Shown here in pieces: positions 36,135 through 46,171 of a stretch of 64,000 nt of DNA. The translations under genes and the position numbers were made by a program. The notes below the pieces were generated by a model that saw nothing but the letters and a program-made list of their open reading frames with translations, made no database searches and was not told where the DNA came from. Numbering within the stretch: the first letter of the stretch is position 1; every line of letters begins with the position of its first letter. The stretch spans positions 148,858 to 212,857 of the forward strand of contig NZ_MVBD01000009.1 of NCBI RefSeq assembly GCF_002000055.1, in the 5' to 3' direction. The DNA comes from Marinicella sediminis. Its GTDB lineage: Bacteria; Pseudomonadota; Gammaproteobacteria; Xanthomonadales; Marinicellaceae.

Positions 36135-38714
36135 ATGAGTTTCAATCAGTCATTAATCGTTGCCTTTTTTGACATCAAGCAATTCATTCAACGGATCGTT
36201 TCATTGCTGTTGGTGATGCTTTTGATTGCTCAAACCAGTGGTGCCAGAACTGTGGTTTTGGGCTTTGATGGCATGGACCCACAGTTGTTACAGAACTGGA
36301 TGGACTCTGGGGACTTGCCAAACTTTAAGGCACTTGCAGACAGCGGGCATTTTCAAGAATTGCAAACCACCAATCCCGCTCAATCCCCGGTGGCTTGGGC
36401 CTCGTTTGCTACCGGCTTGAACCCGGGCGGGCATGGCATCTTTGATTTTGTGCATCGAAATCCAGCAACCCAACAGGCAGATTATTCCATTTCCGGACTC
36501 AAGCCAGCCGGTCCGGATGAATGGTTCGGACTGCTTCATGTGCTGGGTCATCAACACACCTACAACAAAAGAATTGGTAAACCGTTCTGGATCACGGCCC
36601 AACAAAAAAACCTCAACAGCAGCATTCTGCGGGTTCCTGCCACCTATCCACCTGATGACATCCACCGCATGTTCTCTGGCATGGGGGTACCTGATTTACT
36701 GGGCACCCAGGGCACATACAGTTACTACAGCACCAAATATGTGAATCCCGGCAGCGTGGGTGGTGAAGTTGTTCGGGTGTCAATTCAGAATAAAGCCATC
36801 GAAACAAGCATCAAAGGACCAGAAAATCCAGTGGGGGAAGGGCATTTATCCGCGCCCATGACCATCACCAATCATGGCCCAAAACAGGTGAAAATAGAGT
36901 TGGGTGGTGAACAGATCATTTTGACAGAGGGTGCCTTTAGCGAATGGATTCCGCTTGATTTTAAGTACTACCGGATTTTTGCAGTCAGTGGTATGGTTCG
37001 ATTGCATTTGGTTGAGGCCTTTCCACGCTTCAAAATGTATGTTTCACCGATCCACATTGACCCCTCAAAACCTTTGGTGCCGATCGCTTCGCCAGCTGAT
37101 TTCACCGCCATGATGTCTGAAAAAATGGGTTTGTTTCACACCCTGGGCATGCCTGAAGAAACCTGGTCGCTGAACGATGGTTTGATCAGTGATCAGGCTT
37201 TTTTAGAGGTGGTTGAAACGGTCCTTGCTGAGCGGGAAGCCATGTTTTTTGATCAATTGGCGGATCCGGACAATGAGCTGGTGGTCTCTGTGTTTGTCCA
37301 AACTGATCGGGTCAGCCACATGTTCTGGAGACAGTTGGATCCGCTGCACCCTGCCCATGATGAACACGGGAACAGTGACAACCCGATTATGTGGATCTAT
37401 CAGCAAGCCGACCGGATTCTGGGTAAAACCATGAAACAGCTCAAGGTGGATGATCGACTGATGGTGTTGAGTGATCACGGGTTTGCTCCCTATTACCGAC
37501 ATGCACACCTCAATCGCTGGTTGGAGCAGGCGGGTTACCTGACCCTGAAAGAGGGGCACACAGATGCTTCATTTTCGCTGGAACACATCGACTGGTCACA
37601 AACCAGGGCTTATGCCATGGGTTTAAATGGTATCTACCTGAACAAACAAGGTCGCGAAACAGCGGGCATTGTCACCGCAGATGAGGCGTCTGCTTTGACC
37701 GGTGAATTGAAGCGTGGTTTATCTGAGTGGTTTGATCCTGAGCGTGATCATGCTGTGGTGAGGAACGTGTTTGATCGTTCCGATATTTATCAGGGCATGA
37801 ATCAGCAACTGGCACCCGATTTAATTCTGGGCTATGACCGTGGTTACCGGGCATCCTGGCAAACTGTGCTGGGAGGTGCTCCAGATGAGTTGTTGTCAGA
37901 CAACACCGATAAATGGAGTGGTGATCATTGCATCGATCCGGCCTTGGTACCTGGGATACTGCTGACCAATTTTCCGGTGACTGATGTCCAATCGATTGAA
38001 CAGATGGCCGAACTGGCCTCCCGGCCACACAAGCAAACCCCTTTCAGGGTGTTGGATTATCCCGGTGGGTGGTTGGATGTTCCCAGAGATTTCAGCCATG
38101 CTGTGTTCAAGCAATTGGCGGGTTTGGGGTATGCCAATGTGTCCTGGCTGTTGGCTGGTGTGCTGGTATATGGTCTGTTTGTGTTGACTAGTCGAATGGC
38201 CGGCACAATGCACCACAAAAAAAAGGCAGTGGCTGTTACGATCTGGGTGGTTTGGGTGTTGTTGATCACCGCCCACGTCCATGGCGTTTGGATGGCGTCA
38301 TCAGAAATAAGTCGTGAGTCTTCCACCGAGCTGAACTTGGCTGTGGTGCCGAAAAACACAGTCTCCACACCTACGGTACAATGGCAAAACACCAGACAAA
38401 ACATCATCGGCTATAAGCCCAAATTGACACAACCCAATCAATGGCAAATCGACGTTGATGACCGTTCACTGCAGTTGGTGGAAACCGATGGCTATGTGTT
38501 GTGGCATGCCAATTTGGAGCATCCTTTATTGGGACTGGTTGCCCACCAATGGTGGCATCGTTGGCTGTCACATCCTGGTGGTTATGTGGATCCGGCCGGT
38601 CAAATCCGAGCCATTAAACTTTTTCACCCGATCCCGAACAGGTGGTGGATGTGGCTGTTGTTGGGCTTGTTGGTGTCCATAATTTTGAATCGTTTTGTGT
38701 TGAGGAAATCATGA
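36135..38714 (+). CDS. type I phosphodiesterase/nucleotide pyrophosphatase-like membrane protein
   Basis: This 859-residue protein has an N-terminal signal or anchor helix (RIVSLLLVMLLIAQTSGA). Its alkaline-phosphatase-superfamily domain shows VVLGFDGMDP near 42 (metal Asp) and PAQSPVAWASFATG, with the nucleophile Ser near 85. TDRVSHMFW follows, and VLSDHGF near 446 gives the second metal site. Two membrane helices near 675 and 705 and a third at the very end leave a periplasmic segment of about 120 residues between them. This is the layout of the membrane AP-superfamily proteins seen in many surface-glycan loci. The substrate is unknown. Its stop overlaps the next start by 4 bases (ATGA). 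Confidence 0.83.
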   Translation: MSFNQSLIVAFFDIKQFIQRIVSLLLVMLLIAQTSGARTVVLGFDGMDPQLLQNWMDSGDLPNFKALADSGHFQELQTTNPAQSPVAWASFATGLNPGGHGIFDFVHRNPATQQADYSISGLKPAGPDEWFGLLHVLGHQHTYNKRIGKPFWITAQQKNLNSSILRVPATYPPDDIHRMFSGMGVPDLLGTQGTYSYYSTKYVNPGSVGGEVVRVSIQNKAIETSIKGPENPVGEGHLSAPMTITNHGPKQVKIELGGEQIILTEGAFSEWIPLDFKYYRIFAVSGMVRLHLVEAFPRFKMYVSPIHIDPSKPLVPIASPADFTAMMSEKMGLFHTLGMPEETWSLNDGLISDQAFLEVVETVLAEREAMFFDQLADPDNELVVSVFVQTDRVSHMFWRQLDPLHPAHDEHGNSDNPIMWIYQQADRILGKTMKQLKVDDRLMVLSDHGFAPYYRHAHLNRWLEQAGYLTLKEGHTDASFSLEHIDWSQTRAYAMGLNGIYLNKQGRETAGIVTADEASALTGELKRGLSEWFDPERDHAVVRNVFDRSDIYQGMNQQLAPDLILGYDRGYRASWQTVLGGAPDELLSDNTDKWSGDHCIDPALVPGILLTNFPVTDVQSIEQMAELASRPHKQTPFRVLDYPGGWLDVPRDFSHAVFKQLAGLGYANVSWLLAGVLVYGLFVLTSRMAGTMHHKKKAVAVTIWVVWVLLITAHVHGVWMASSEISRESSTELNLAVVPKNTVSTPTVQWQNTRQNIIGYKPKLTQPNQWQIDVDDRSLQLVETDGYVLWHANLEHPLLGLVAHQWWHRWLSHPGGYVDPAGQIRAIKLFHPIPNRWWMWLLLGLLVSIILNRFVLRKS

Positions 38715-39061
38715 AGGGTCATGGGCGTCTGCTGGGTTTATTGTGTGTTTTGTTGTTATCGCTGGTGGCTTGTGCCCAGAAGCATTCAGCGTTTACCCTC
38801 AAGTGGAAAACCGCCAGTGAAGTGAATAATCTGGGCTACAATGTGTATCGTGCCGAGCTGGAGGCCGGGCCATTCAAACAAATTAATTCGCAAATCATTC
38901 AGGGTGCAGGGACCACTGATCTGATCAGCCAGTACTCTTACACCGACGAGACTGTCAGAAAAAGGCAGGTTTATTATTATTACATTGAAAGTGTTTCCGA
39001 GAACGGTCAAAAGAAACGCTTCACACCCGTGCTTAAGTCCAACGCTAAAAATTCGCCATAG
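38711..39061 (+). CDS. small lipoprotein with fibronectin-III-like domain
   Basis: This 116-residue lipoprotein (LVACAQKH) starts at the ATG inside the stop of the upstream gene. The mature part is one FN3-like sandwich: FTLKWKTASEVNNLGYNVYR, YSYTDETV, YYYYIESV. It is probably tethered to the outer membrane and translated together with the phosphodiesterase-like protein. Its last 17 bases overlap the 3' end of the convergent CRTAC1 gene. Confidence 0.8.
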   Translation: MKGHGRLLGLLCVLLLSLVACAQKHSAFTLKWKTASEVNNLGYNVYRAELEAGPFKQINSQIIQGAGTTDLISQYSYTDETVRKRQVYYYYIESVSENGQKKRFTPVLKSNAKNSP

Positions 39062-41318
39062 GGGGTGTGAAGCCTTCATATTGGTCATTTCCTTCGATGA
39101 TTTCGATGAATTGATCGACTGGAATGTTTGACCACTGCTGTATTTTGCCGCCTGGCCATTGCACCTGCAAAGTCGTTATTTGCCTGGCCTGTCCCAAACC
39201 TACCTCAAGTTGTAAACTGTTGGCCCCAAAACTGGAGCCGCTGCTGATGAGTCGGTGAATTTGACGTTCGGTACCGTTGTCATTGATGTTTAGGGTAACC
39301 CGGGCGCCAATGGCTGAGCGGTTGGACTCAGTGCCCTGCAGCCTGATGGTCAGCCAATGGTTGCCATGACCCGGGTTCATGAACAGTGCATTCTGGTAAA
39401 CGTCTCCGGTGTAAGCACCTCCCATCACAGCGTAGATATCCTGATCTCCGTCGTTATCAAAGTCAGCAAATGCAATCCCGTGCCCCTTTTGTAAATGCCC
39501 AACGCCTGCCGTGGTGGTGATGTCCTGAAAAGCTGTGCCGGCATTGTTTCTGAACATTCGGTTCGGGATCAGGGTACGAAAATCCGGGGCTCCAGTACCA
39601 ATATAAACATCCAGGAAACCGTCGTTATCAACATCGCCAAAATTGGCCCCCATGGCCAACAAAGGTTGATCAAGTCCCACGGATTGAGTGACATCGGCAA
39701 ATTGTCCGTTTTTCAGGTTTTCATATAACCGGGGTTTGGTTGGGCTGTCACATGACCCCAGGTAACAATTGATCACATCCACGGCCTGCGACTCAGAGGC
39801 GCTCAAGGCCTGAGGGCGATTAAACGCATTGGGCGCAAAGTCGGCGACAAAGATATCCAGCCAGCCGTCATTGTTGTAATCCCAGAACCAGGTTGGGAAT
39901 GAAAATCTGGGATCAGCCACACCTGCTGATTCTGCCACGTCAACAAACCGCCATTGTCCGTGTTCACTGAGGTTTTTGAACAATTGATTGGCCCCGTTCA
40001 TATTTGACACGTACAAATCCAGCAGCCCATCGTTGTCATAATCACCCCATACCGCACCTTTGACGAATCCATCTGTGGCCAGGCCGGCTGCGGCGGCGAT
40101 GTTCTCAAATCGGCCATTCCCCAGATTACGGTACAGTTCACCCAGGTGTTGGTCATTGGGTCGGCTTTCATTGCCAATGTACAGATCAAGCCAGCCATCG
40201 TTGTCAAAATCGCCCCAGGCTGCGGTTTGTGTGGGATGGAAACTCAGCAAACCTGCGCGTTCAGTGACGTCCTGAAAACGCCCTGTACCGTCATTGTTCA
40301 ATAATGAATTGGGTTGGCGTCCGGCGTGTTTTAACCAGGCTCCACGTAAGACCAAAACATCAACATCACCATCATTGTCATAATCAGCGGGTACAATATT
40401 CAATCCACCAAACAGTCCACTTAACCCACTGGATGCTGTGTGATCAACAAATCCATCATCACCTTGATTGATCAACACCCGCAATTGTGAACGCTCACCC
40501 CATGCCGATACCATCAAATCCAATAAACCATCACCATTGAAGTCTTCGGCCACCACAGAACCTGCCAGGTCTGTGATGGCGCTGTTGGTGGCTGTGGCTT
40601 TGTTGATGAAGGGAGGCAGCTCAACATCGGAAGTAAACAAATTCAATGGAATCTGCCAGTCCTCCGGTAACTCGGACACCGGGAGACCCAGGGTTTGCGC
40701 TGCCAGGTTATACAGCCAGCGACTGGTCATATCATCAGGGTAATCACTCAGGATCTCGGCATACAGGCGCATGGCCCGCTCAGAACCCAGTTGGTTCTCA
40801 TGAATGGCGGCTGGATTAATTGGAAACAAACAACTTTGGGCGCCATGCAGCATCACGCAATTGGCTTGTTCTCCCATTCTCATGTAAGCAATGGCCGCCA
40901 GGCTTTTTAAGTGTCGTCGGGTGATCGGGTCTGCCAAGGCGGGTCGGTGTGCATTCTGCTGCAACAGGGTTTCGAATGCATTGCCTGCTTGTGCTGAATA
41001 ACCTGCCAGCATCTGTTCAAATGCCAATTGCCAAGCCAGTTTCAATGTGATGGGTGCATCCTGAGAGGCTTTCTTGAGGAGGTTTAAGCGGTCTTCAGAA
41101 CGAAAAGCATGTTGCATGGGATCCACCTGTTCACGCAGTGTTTTTAAGCGCAGCACCATGCGAGCAGTTTCGGCATCTTGTCCAGTCTGATCAACAGTTT
41201 GGTCCTCTGAAAGAAATGCTTCGTTCCCATTGGTGGATTGCCTGTTGTCACATCCTGACAACAGGCAACCGGTCAGCAGCAACACACAACACCACAAATA
41301 AGGGATGGTTTTTGTCAT
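39045..41318 (-). CDS. CRTAC1-type lipoprotein with TPR-like N-terminus (ASPIC/UnbV)
   Basis: This 757-residue protein starts at the ATG at 41318, preceded by CGGGG. The lipobox is LLSGCDN; Asp at +2 suggests inner-membrane retention if the Lol rule applies. A helical, TPR-like region spans about 50-230. Seven FG-GAP/VCBS calcium loops follow (FNGDGLLDL, YDNDGDVDV, FDNDGWLDL, YDNDGLLDL, YNNDGWLDI, VDNDGFLDV, FDNDGDQDI). The C-terminal about 100 residues are an ASPIC/UnbV domain (NHWLTIRLQG, NRSAIGARV, LQVQWPGG). It would fold as a calcium-bound seven-blade propeller in the periplasm. It is the last gene of the cluster. Confidence 0.87.
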   Translation of the reverse strand: MTKTIPYLWCCVLLLTGCLLSGCDNRQSTNGNEAFLSEDQTVDQTGQDAETARMVLRLKTLREQVDPMQHAFRSEDRLNLLKKASQDAPITLKLAWQLAFEQMLAGYSAQAGNAFETLLQQNAHRPALADPITRRHLKSLAAIAYMRMGEQANCVMLHGAQSCLFPINPAAIHENQLGSERAMRLYAEILSDYPDDMTSRWLYNLAAQTLGLPVSELPEDWQIPLNLFTSDVELPPFINKATATNSAITDLAGSVVAEDFNGDGLLDLMVSAWGERSQLRVLINQGDDGFVDHTASSGLSGLFGGLNIVPADYDNDGDVDVLVLRGAWLKHAGRQPNSLLNNDGTGRFQDVTERAGLLSFHPTQTAAWGDFDNDGWLDLYIGNESRPNDQHLGELYRNLGNGRFENIAAAAGLATDGFVKGAVWGDYDNDGLLDLYVSNMNGANQLFKNLSEHGQWRFVDVAESAGVADPRFSFPTWFWDYNNDGWLDIFVADFAPNAFNRPQALSASESQAVDVINCYLGSCDSPTKPRLYENLKNGQFADVTQSVGLDQPLLAMGANFGDVDNDGFLDVYIGTGAPDFRTLIPNRMFRNNAGTAFQDITTTAGVGHLQKGHGIAFADFDNDGDQDIYAVMGGAYTGDVYQNALFMNPGHGNHWLTIRLQGTESNRSAIGARVTLNINDNGTERQIHRLISSGSSFGANSLQLEVGLGQARQITTLQVQWPGGKIQQWSNIPVDQFIEIIEGNDQYEGFTPPMANF

Positions 41319-41448
41319 GTTGTGACCCCGTTGTGGATGGTCAGCAGAATGATGCATGCATTGACGCTCATCGATGCTTGAGGTTCAGACCTAAGGCCAG
41401 GACCATGAGATTGCTTTGCGGGTGAACAATTGGTGGCTAGTGGTGTGT

Positions 41449-42498
41449 TCATTTGGCGTTCAATCGTTTTTGGATGCGGTTTTGTAACTGGATGGCTTTT
41501 TCATGTTCAGCATCCAGCTTCAGCACGGCTGTTAATTGTTCCTGAGCCAATTGAAGTTGGCCTGATAAAAACCAGGCCATTGCCAGGTTGTATCGGGTAT
41601 CGGTCCTTGTTTCATTGGCAGCCACCGCATTTTTAAAATACCTGATGGCTTCTTGGTAATTCTTTTGTGCGACCGCTTTCCTGCCCATTCTGGCCTGAGA
41701 TTGAGCACTGATCCGCAAATCCGACACATGTTGCATGTAGGGGTCATACAGACTGATGGATACTTTGGCAAACCGATCATCAGCGATTGAACTCAGCAAT
41801 GTTCTGGATTTTTCGATGTCGCCGATTTTTCGATACAGCTGACCCTGTAAGTAGTTGACCTGATGAGCTTGCGGTTGGGTTTTGAGGACCTTATTCAGCA
41901 ATTTAATGGCTGCCTTAAAGTCATTGTTTTGTTGTTTGATCTTTGCCAGACCATACAATGACATCGCATGATCCGGTTCATAGGACAACAGCTCCATGTA
42001 TTGAGCTTCAGCCATGTCATGATCCTGATTGACCTGATGGGCATGGGCCAGCCAGTATTGTGTTTGTATTGATTGATTGTTTGCCAGGGCCCTGGAAAAA
42101 TAGTCAATCGCCAGGTCATTAAAACCTGTGGTCAGATAGACGTGAGCGAGTAAATAGGACCATTCTTCTTCAGTGGGATCCAAATGGATGGCGTTGAGAT
42201 AACAATCTCTGGCTTCGTCCATTTGTTGATAGGCATGAAACAAACGACACAGTTGACCGTATGCCCATGCCAATTGAGCTGGGTTACCACCAGTATTCCT
42301 GATTAATCCAATGTAATCCAACCGTTCAATGAATTGTTGTTTGACGGGAGGATCGTAATCATTGTCGAGGTTAAACTCAGGAAATGAAGGAGGGGGCTGA
42401 ACTGCCAGTGGTTTAACCGATTGTTGCTGTTGCAAACTGATCCCGTAAGCCAGTAAACCCAGTAAAGCACAAACGGTCATTGTCAACAGTACTTTCAT
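41449..42498 (-). CDS. membrane-anchored TPR protein
   Basis: This 349-residue protein has an N-terminal signal anchor (VLLTMTVCALLGLLAYGI), a Pro-rich linker and at least six TPRs (EARDCYLNAIHLDP, NDLAIDYFSRALANN, AEAQYMELLSYEPDHA, FKAAIKLLNKVLKTQP, YQEAIRYFKNAV). It is a periplasmic scaffold for protein-protein contacts. Its ATG overlaps the stop of the upstream CRTAC1 gene by 4 bases, so the two are translated together and probably bind one another. Confidence 0.85.
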   Translation of the reverse strand: MKVLLTMTVCALLGLLAYGISLQQQQSVKPLAVQPPPSFPEFNLDNDYDPPVKQQFIERLDYIGLIRNTGGNPAQLAWAYGQLCRLFHAYQQMDEARDCYLNAIHLDPTEEEWSYLLAHVYLTTGFNDLAIDYFSRALANNQSIQTQYWLAHAHQVNQDHDMAEAQYMELLSYEPDHAMSLYGLAKIKQQNNDFKAAIKLLNKVLKTQPQAHQVNYLQGQLYRKIGDIEKSRTLLSSIADDRFAKVSISLYDPYMQHVSDLRISAQSQARMGRKAVAQKNYQEAIRYFKNAVAANETRTDTRYNLAMAWFLSGQLQLAQEQLTAVLKLDAEHEKAIQLQNRIQKRLNAK

Positions 42499-44231
42499 TG
42501 TTGTTGCAGGATGTGATACTGATTCAATTCAAGACCTTCATAACTGTCTTGCTGGCCATTGGTCCATCGCACTTCAAGGTCAACGGATTGTGTATGAACT
42601 GATAAGCCAAACAGGATGCGCGGATCATTGGCTGCCAGATAGCTGGCATCTGTCCTGACCCGGCGTTTTACTGTGGAGCCGTCAGACAATTTCAATATCA
42701 CCCATGCGCCCAGGTCAAAGCGACCTGAGGAAGTCAACAGACTCAAGCCCAACCATGAACTGTCCTGACCCATTTGGTTAACCAGTACATTGGCTCGGGC
42801 ATTGATGTTGGTGATGATGACATCGGTGTCTCCATCATTGTCCAAATCACCCACAGCCAGGGCCCGACTGACTTCAGGGGTTAACAACACCGGAGCTAAA
42901 TGGGTTAAATCTGAAAATGTGCCGGCTTTATTTTTCAGTAATAAATTGGTTTGTTTCAGAGGAAAGTCAATCCCTGCATCCACTTGTGATTTGATGTGTC
43001 TGACTTCTCCATTGGCGACCAGTACGTCCAACCATCCGTCATTGTCATAATCCAAAAAGGCCGCACCAAATCCAGTCAATCCCATACTTGGATCTGCCAT
43101 GCCCAATGCAGCGGTCATGTCTGAGAAATACCCACCGCCATCATTCAGATAGGTGGTGTTGGTTTCGTTCAGCAGATGCGTCATGAACAAGTCATAATCT
43201 CCATCATTGTCGACATCACCAACATCAACCCCCATACTGGCCTCTGCCAACCCATGGTGGTTCACCGCTGTGCCACGAAACAAGGCCTCATCGGTGAAAT
43301 ATCCATCACCTTGATTGATCCACAGGAAATTATGGGATTGGTCATTGGCCACATACACATCAATCAGTCCATCGGCATTCAGGTCTGCAGTCACAACGCC
43401 CAAACCAGCCCCTTCTTTGGTGATGCCCCGGGCCGCACTCTCGTCACGAAAAGCACCATCGCCGGTGTTGATGAACAATTGGTCAGCCAGCGGCGGGTAG
43501 GATGATGGGCCACAATACTCAAGGGCTCCGGTTTCATTAAAACAGTCGCTGTGTGTGGCAATTTGGTAGTCAATGTAGTGGGTGACATACAAATCCAGCC
43601 AGCCATCGGCATTGACATCCACAAAGGCGGCGCTGCTGGAAAACAATTCATCTGTTGTGATCGCGTTCTGATTGGATTCGCTGAAGGTGCCATCACCCTG
43701 GTTGATGAACAACTGGTTGGATCCAAAGTTGGCCAAAAACACATCCGTCCATCCATCGTTGTTGACGTCACCGGTGGCGATGCCCATGGCATAACCGTCA
43801 GACCACAAACCACTGGTTTCTGTCACATCAGTAAACTGCAATGAACCACGTTCAGCATCATTGCGATACAGCCTCCCCCTGTCCTCAGCTAAGCCAGGTT
43901 GTTCCTGTTCCAGCTGACGGCCTTGCCCCAGGTACAGATCCAGATCGCCGTCGCCATCCATGTCAAACAGTGCAGCTGATGCGCCCATGACTTCGGGATA
44001 ATACAATTGTCCGGACATGCCATTGCGGTGTGTCATCAGTACACCCACTTGTTCAGCCACATCGATAAAGACTGGTTTTTGTGTTTTGACCGTTTTATTT
44101 GATTCAGAATCAGCCTGCTGTCTCTGACATCCAGGCAGAACCAGGCAGAGAAACAAAAGCCACAAAGTGTGCATGGCATTGATGACATGGTTGTTGAGTT
44201 TCACTGTGAGTTTTGATGTCATGGGTATCAT
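42495..44231 (-). CDS. CRTAC1-type lipoprotein (FG-GAP and ASPIC/UnbV)
   Basis: This 578-residue protein has a late signal peptide with lipobox LVLPGCQRQ; the start at 44231 or the ATG at 44222 both fit. The opening FIDVAEQVGVLMTHRNG and GASAALFDMDGDGDLDLYLGQG is typical of CRTAC1 proteins. Further calcium loops follow (VNNDGWTDV, VNADGWLDL, LNADGLIDV, VDNDGDYDL, YDNDGWLDV, LDNDGDTDV), with an ASPIC/UnbV end (SWLGLSLLTS, LEVRWTNG). It is coupled to the TPR gene by ATGA. Confidence 0.87.
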   Translation of the reverse strand: MIPMTSKLTVKLNNHVINAMHTLWLLFLCLVLPGCQRQQADSESNKTVKTQKPVFIDVAEQVGVLMTHRNGMSGQLYYPEVMGASAALFDMDGDGDLDLYLGQGRQLEQEQPGLAEDRGRLYRNDAERGSLQFTDVTETSGLWSDGYAMGIATGDVNNDGWTDVFLANFGSNQLFINQGDGTFSESNQNAITTDELFSSSAAFVDVNADGWLDLYVTHYIDYQIATHSDCFNETGALEYCGPSSYPPLADQLFINTGDGAFRDESAARGITKEGAGLGVVTADLNADGLIDVYVANDQSHNFLWINQGDGYFTDEALFRGTAVNHHGLAEASMGVDVGDVDNDGDYDLFMTHLLNETNTTYLNDGGGYFSDMTAALGMADPSMGLTGFGAAFLDYDNDGWLDVLVANGEVRHIKSQVDAGIDFPLKQTNLLLKNKAGTFSDLTHLAPVLLTPEVSRALAVGDLDNDGDTDVIITNINARANVLVNQMGQDSSWLGLSLLTSSGRFDLGAWVILKLSDGSTVKRRVRTDASYLAANDPRILFGLSVHTQSVDLEVRWTNGQQDSYEGLELNQYHILQQQ

Positions 44232-44422
44232 TGTGTGGTTGGTGGCTCGGACGATGATCTGTTTATGTCGTTTAGTTTAGTGCCTCTGTGAGGATGAATC
44301 AACCGCTTCGAGACCGTCAAATCTGCGGGGCATCACAGGACACATGATCCACTGTGTCGTGTGTTGTGGTCTTCCAGGAATGTCCTTGGTTACCCTTCAA
44401 CAACGCATGGGTTGATGACGGT

Positions 44423-46171
44423 TTACAGCTCCCAATTAACCACTTGGTTGACTGATGAGAAAGACCTGGTGTGGCTGCGGCCATTCAATTCAGTCACTGT
44501 GACTTTCACGGGTAAGGTGGTGTTTTGTCCCAAGCCAAGTGTGATCCATGGTTGAACCTGTGATTGGTAACTTCTGGTTTGTGAATACACGTGCTTTTGA
44601 GTGCCAAATGTGCCGCTCACTTCTATCGTGGCACCAATGATGGACCTATGATCAGCAGTGCTTAAACTCAGCGTGATCCATTGATGAGGGGTGTTTTGTT
44701 GATTGATGTACAGGCGGGTCGGGGCATTGACTTGAGTGACGATGATGTCCAAATCACCATCCGCATCTAAATCACCATAGGCAGCAGCCCGCCCCACCAA
44801 GGCATCAGCACTGAGGTCACCAGCATTCTGAACCAGTTGGTATGTCGGTTGGCATGACAGGCCACAATGCCAGAACAGCTGGTTCTGCTGTTGATAGCTC
44901 ACACCACTTTCGACTTGCTGAATCAGGTTTTCAACGTGTCCGTTGGTTTGAAAAAAGTCCAGATGACCATCGAGGTCATAATCAAAGAAAAACGTGCCAA
45001 AGCCCACCACCGATCGGCTGGCAGCTCCAATACCGGAAATCATCGCTTCATCTGTGAAAAACAGCTGTGTGCGGGACACATAAAACGATGATGATTCTCC
45101 GCCAAAATTACCGATTGCAATGGCGGTGCGGTCATTGTTCAAATAATGCGCGACATCAATACCCATGGCACCAGTGGCTTTTCCCGCGGCATCAAAGCCA
45201 ATGCCCGATTGGCCGCCTTGTTCTGAGAACCGGCCATTGCCCAGATTGATGAACACCTGGTTAGCAACGGTGTCATTGGCCACCACCACGTCCAGCATGT
45301 GATCCTGGTTAACATCCCAAAAGACCAGTCCCAGTGCCTTGCTGGAAGTGGCCAGCTGCTGATCTGATAAGCCACTGGTTGCAGAAATGTCATTGAAGTT
45401 GCCATCATGGTTTTCGAACAAACACAGTTGAGTGCCTGGAAAATTGTTCGGCGGACCGTAGGCTTTGCCGATGCCTTCAATTTGATAATTGACCTTGTTA
45501 TCCAGATCTGGTGACCAACTGATGTAATTGAGAACAAGCAGGTCGTCGTCACCATCCTGATCATAATCAAAGAAACCGGCAGAACTGCTCCAGTCAGAGT
45601 TGCCACAATCCAAAGTTGCTGTGGTTTCCTGAAACATCCCGTTACCCTGATTGATGTACAACTGGTTGGCCCCCACTGCAGCAACAAACAGATCCATCAG
45701 GCCGTCGCGATTCACATCACCCAGCGCCACACCGGTACCATAAATTGAATGGTCCAAACCACTGGCCCTGGTGTGATCGCTGAACCGGGCATGGCCGTCA
45801 TTGAGGTATAAACGTCCAAAGGTGGGACTGGCATCATCCCAGCTGCGGCCATTGCTGAAATACAAGTCCAGGTCACCATCATTCTCAACATCGAAAACCG
45901 CCACACCCGAACCCATGGACTCTGGCAGCCACTTGTCACCAACCGCACCATTTTCAGGAATGAAATCAATGCCCCTGGCATTGGCCTCTTCAACGAAGGA
46001 AATTGGGGGAGGTTCAGGTCTGCTCATCAGTACCGGGGACAACGGTTCTTCACGGTCGGGTTTGCTTTGTTCGATTGGTTGTTTTTTCACGTATACCAGG
46101 ATGGCCACAAGGCCCACAATGATGAGCAGGCCCGCGATGGTGTTGCGGTAAAATGTGCGATATCTGCTCAC
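44423..46171 (-). CDS. CRTAC1-type protein with N-terminal membrane anchor
   Basis: This 582-residue protein has no lipobox; instead a helix at about 13-27 (AGLLIIVGLVAILVYV) anchors it. SFVEEANARGIDFI and GVAVFDVENDGDLDLYFSNG start the propeller. Calcium loops then follow to YGDLDADGDLDIIV, and it ends with an ASPIC/UnbV domain (HQWITLSLS, SIIGATIEV). Its ATG overlaps the stop of the five-haem cytochrome gene by 4 bases. Of the CRTAC1 proteins here, it is therefore the one most directly tied to the cytochrome. Confidence 0.87.
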   Translation of the reverse strand: MSRYRTFYRNTIAGLLIIVGLVAILVYVKKQPIEQSKPDREEPLSPVLMSRPEPPPISFVEEANARGIDFIPENGAVGDKWLPESMGSGVAVFDVENDGDLDLYFSNGRSWDDASPTFGRLYLNDGHARFSDHTRASGLDHSIYGTGVALGDVNRDGLMDLFVAAVGANQLYINQGNGMFQETTATLDCGNSDWSSSAGFFDYDQDGDDDLLVLNYISWSPDLDNKVNYQIEGIGKAYGPPNNFPGTQLCLFENHDGNFNDISATSGLSDQQLATSSKALGLVFWDVNQDHMLDVVVANDTVANQVFINLGNGRFSEQGGQSGIGFDAAGKATGAMGIDVAHYLNNDRTAIAIGNFGGESSSFYVSRTQLFFTDEAMISGIGAASRSVVGFGTFFFDYDLDGHLDFFQTNGHVENLIQQVESGVSYQQQNQLFWHCGLSCQPTYQLVQNAGDLSADALVGRAAAYGDLDADGDLDIIVTQVNAPTRLYINQQNTPHQWITLSLSTADHRSIIGATIEVSGTFGTQKHVYSQTRSYQSQVQPWITLGLGQNTTLPVKVTVTELNGRSHTRSFSSVNQVVNWEL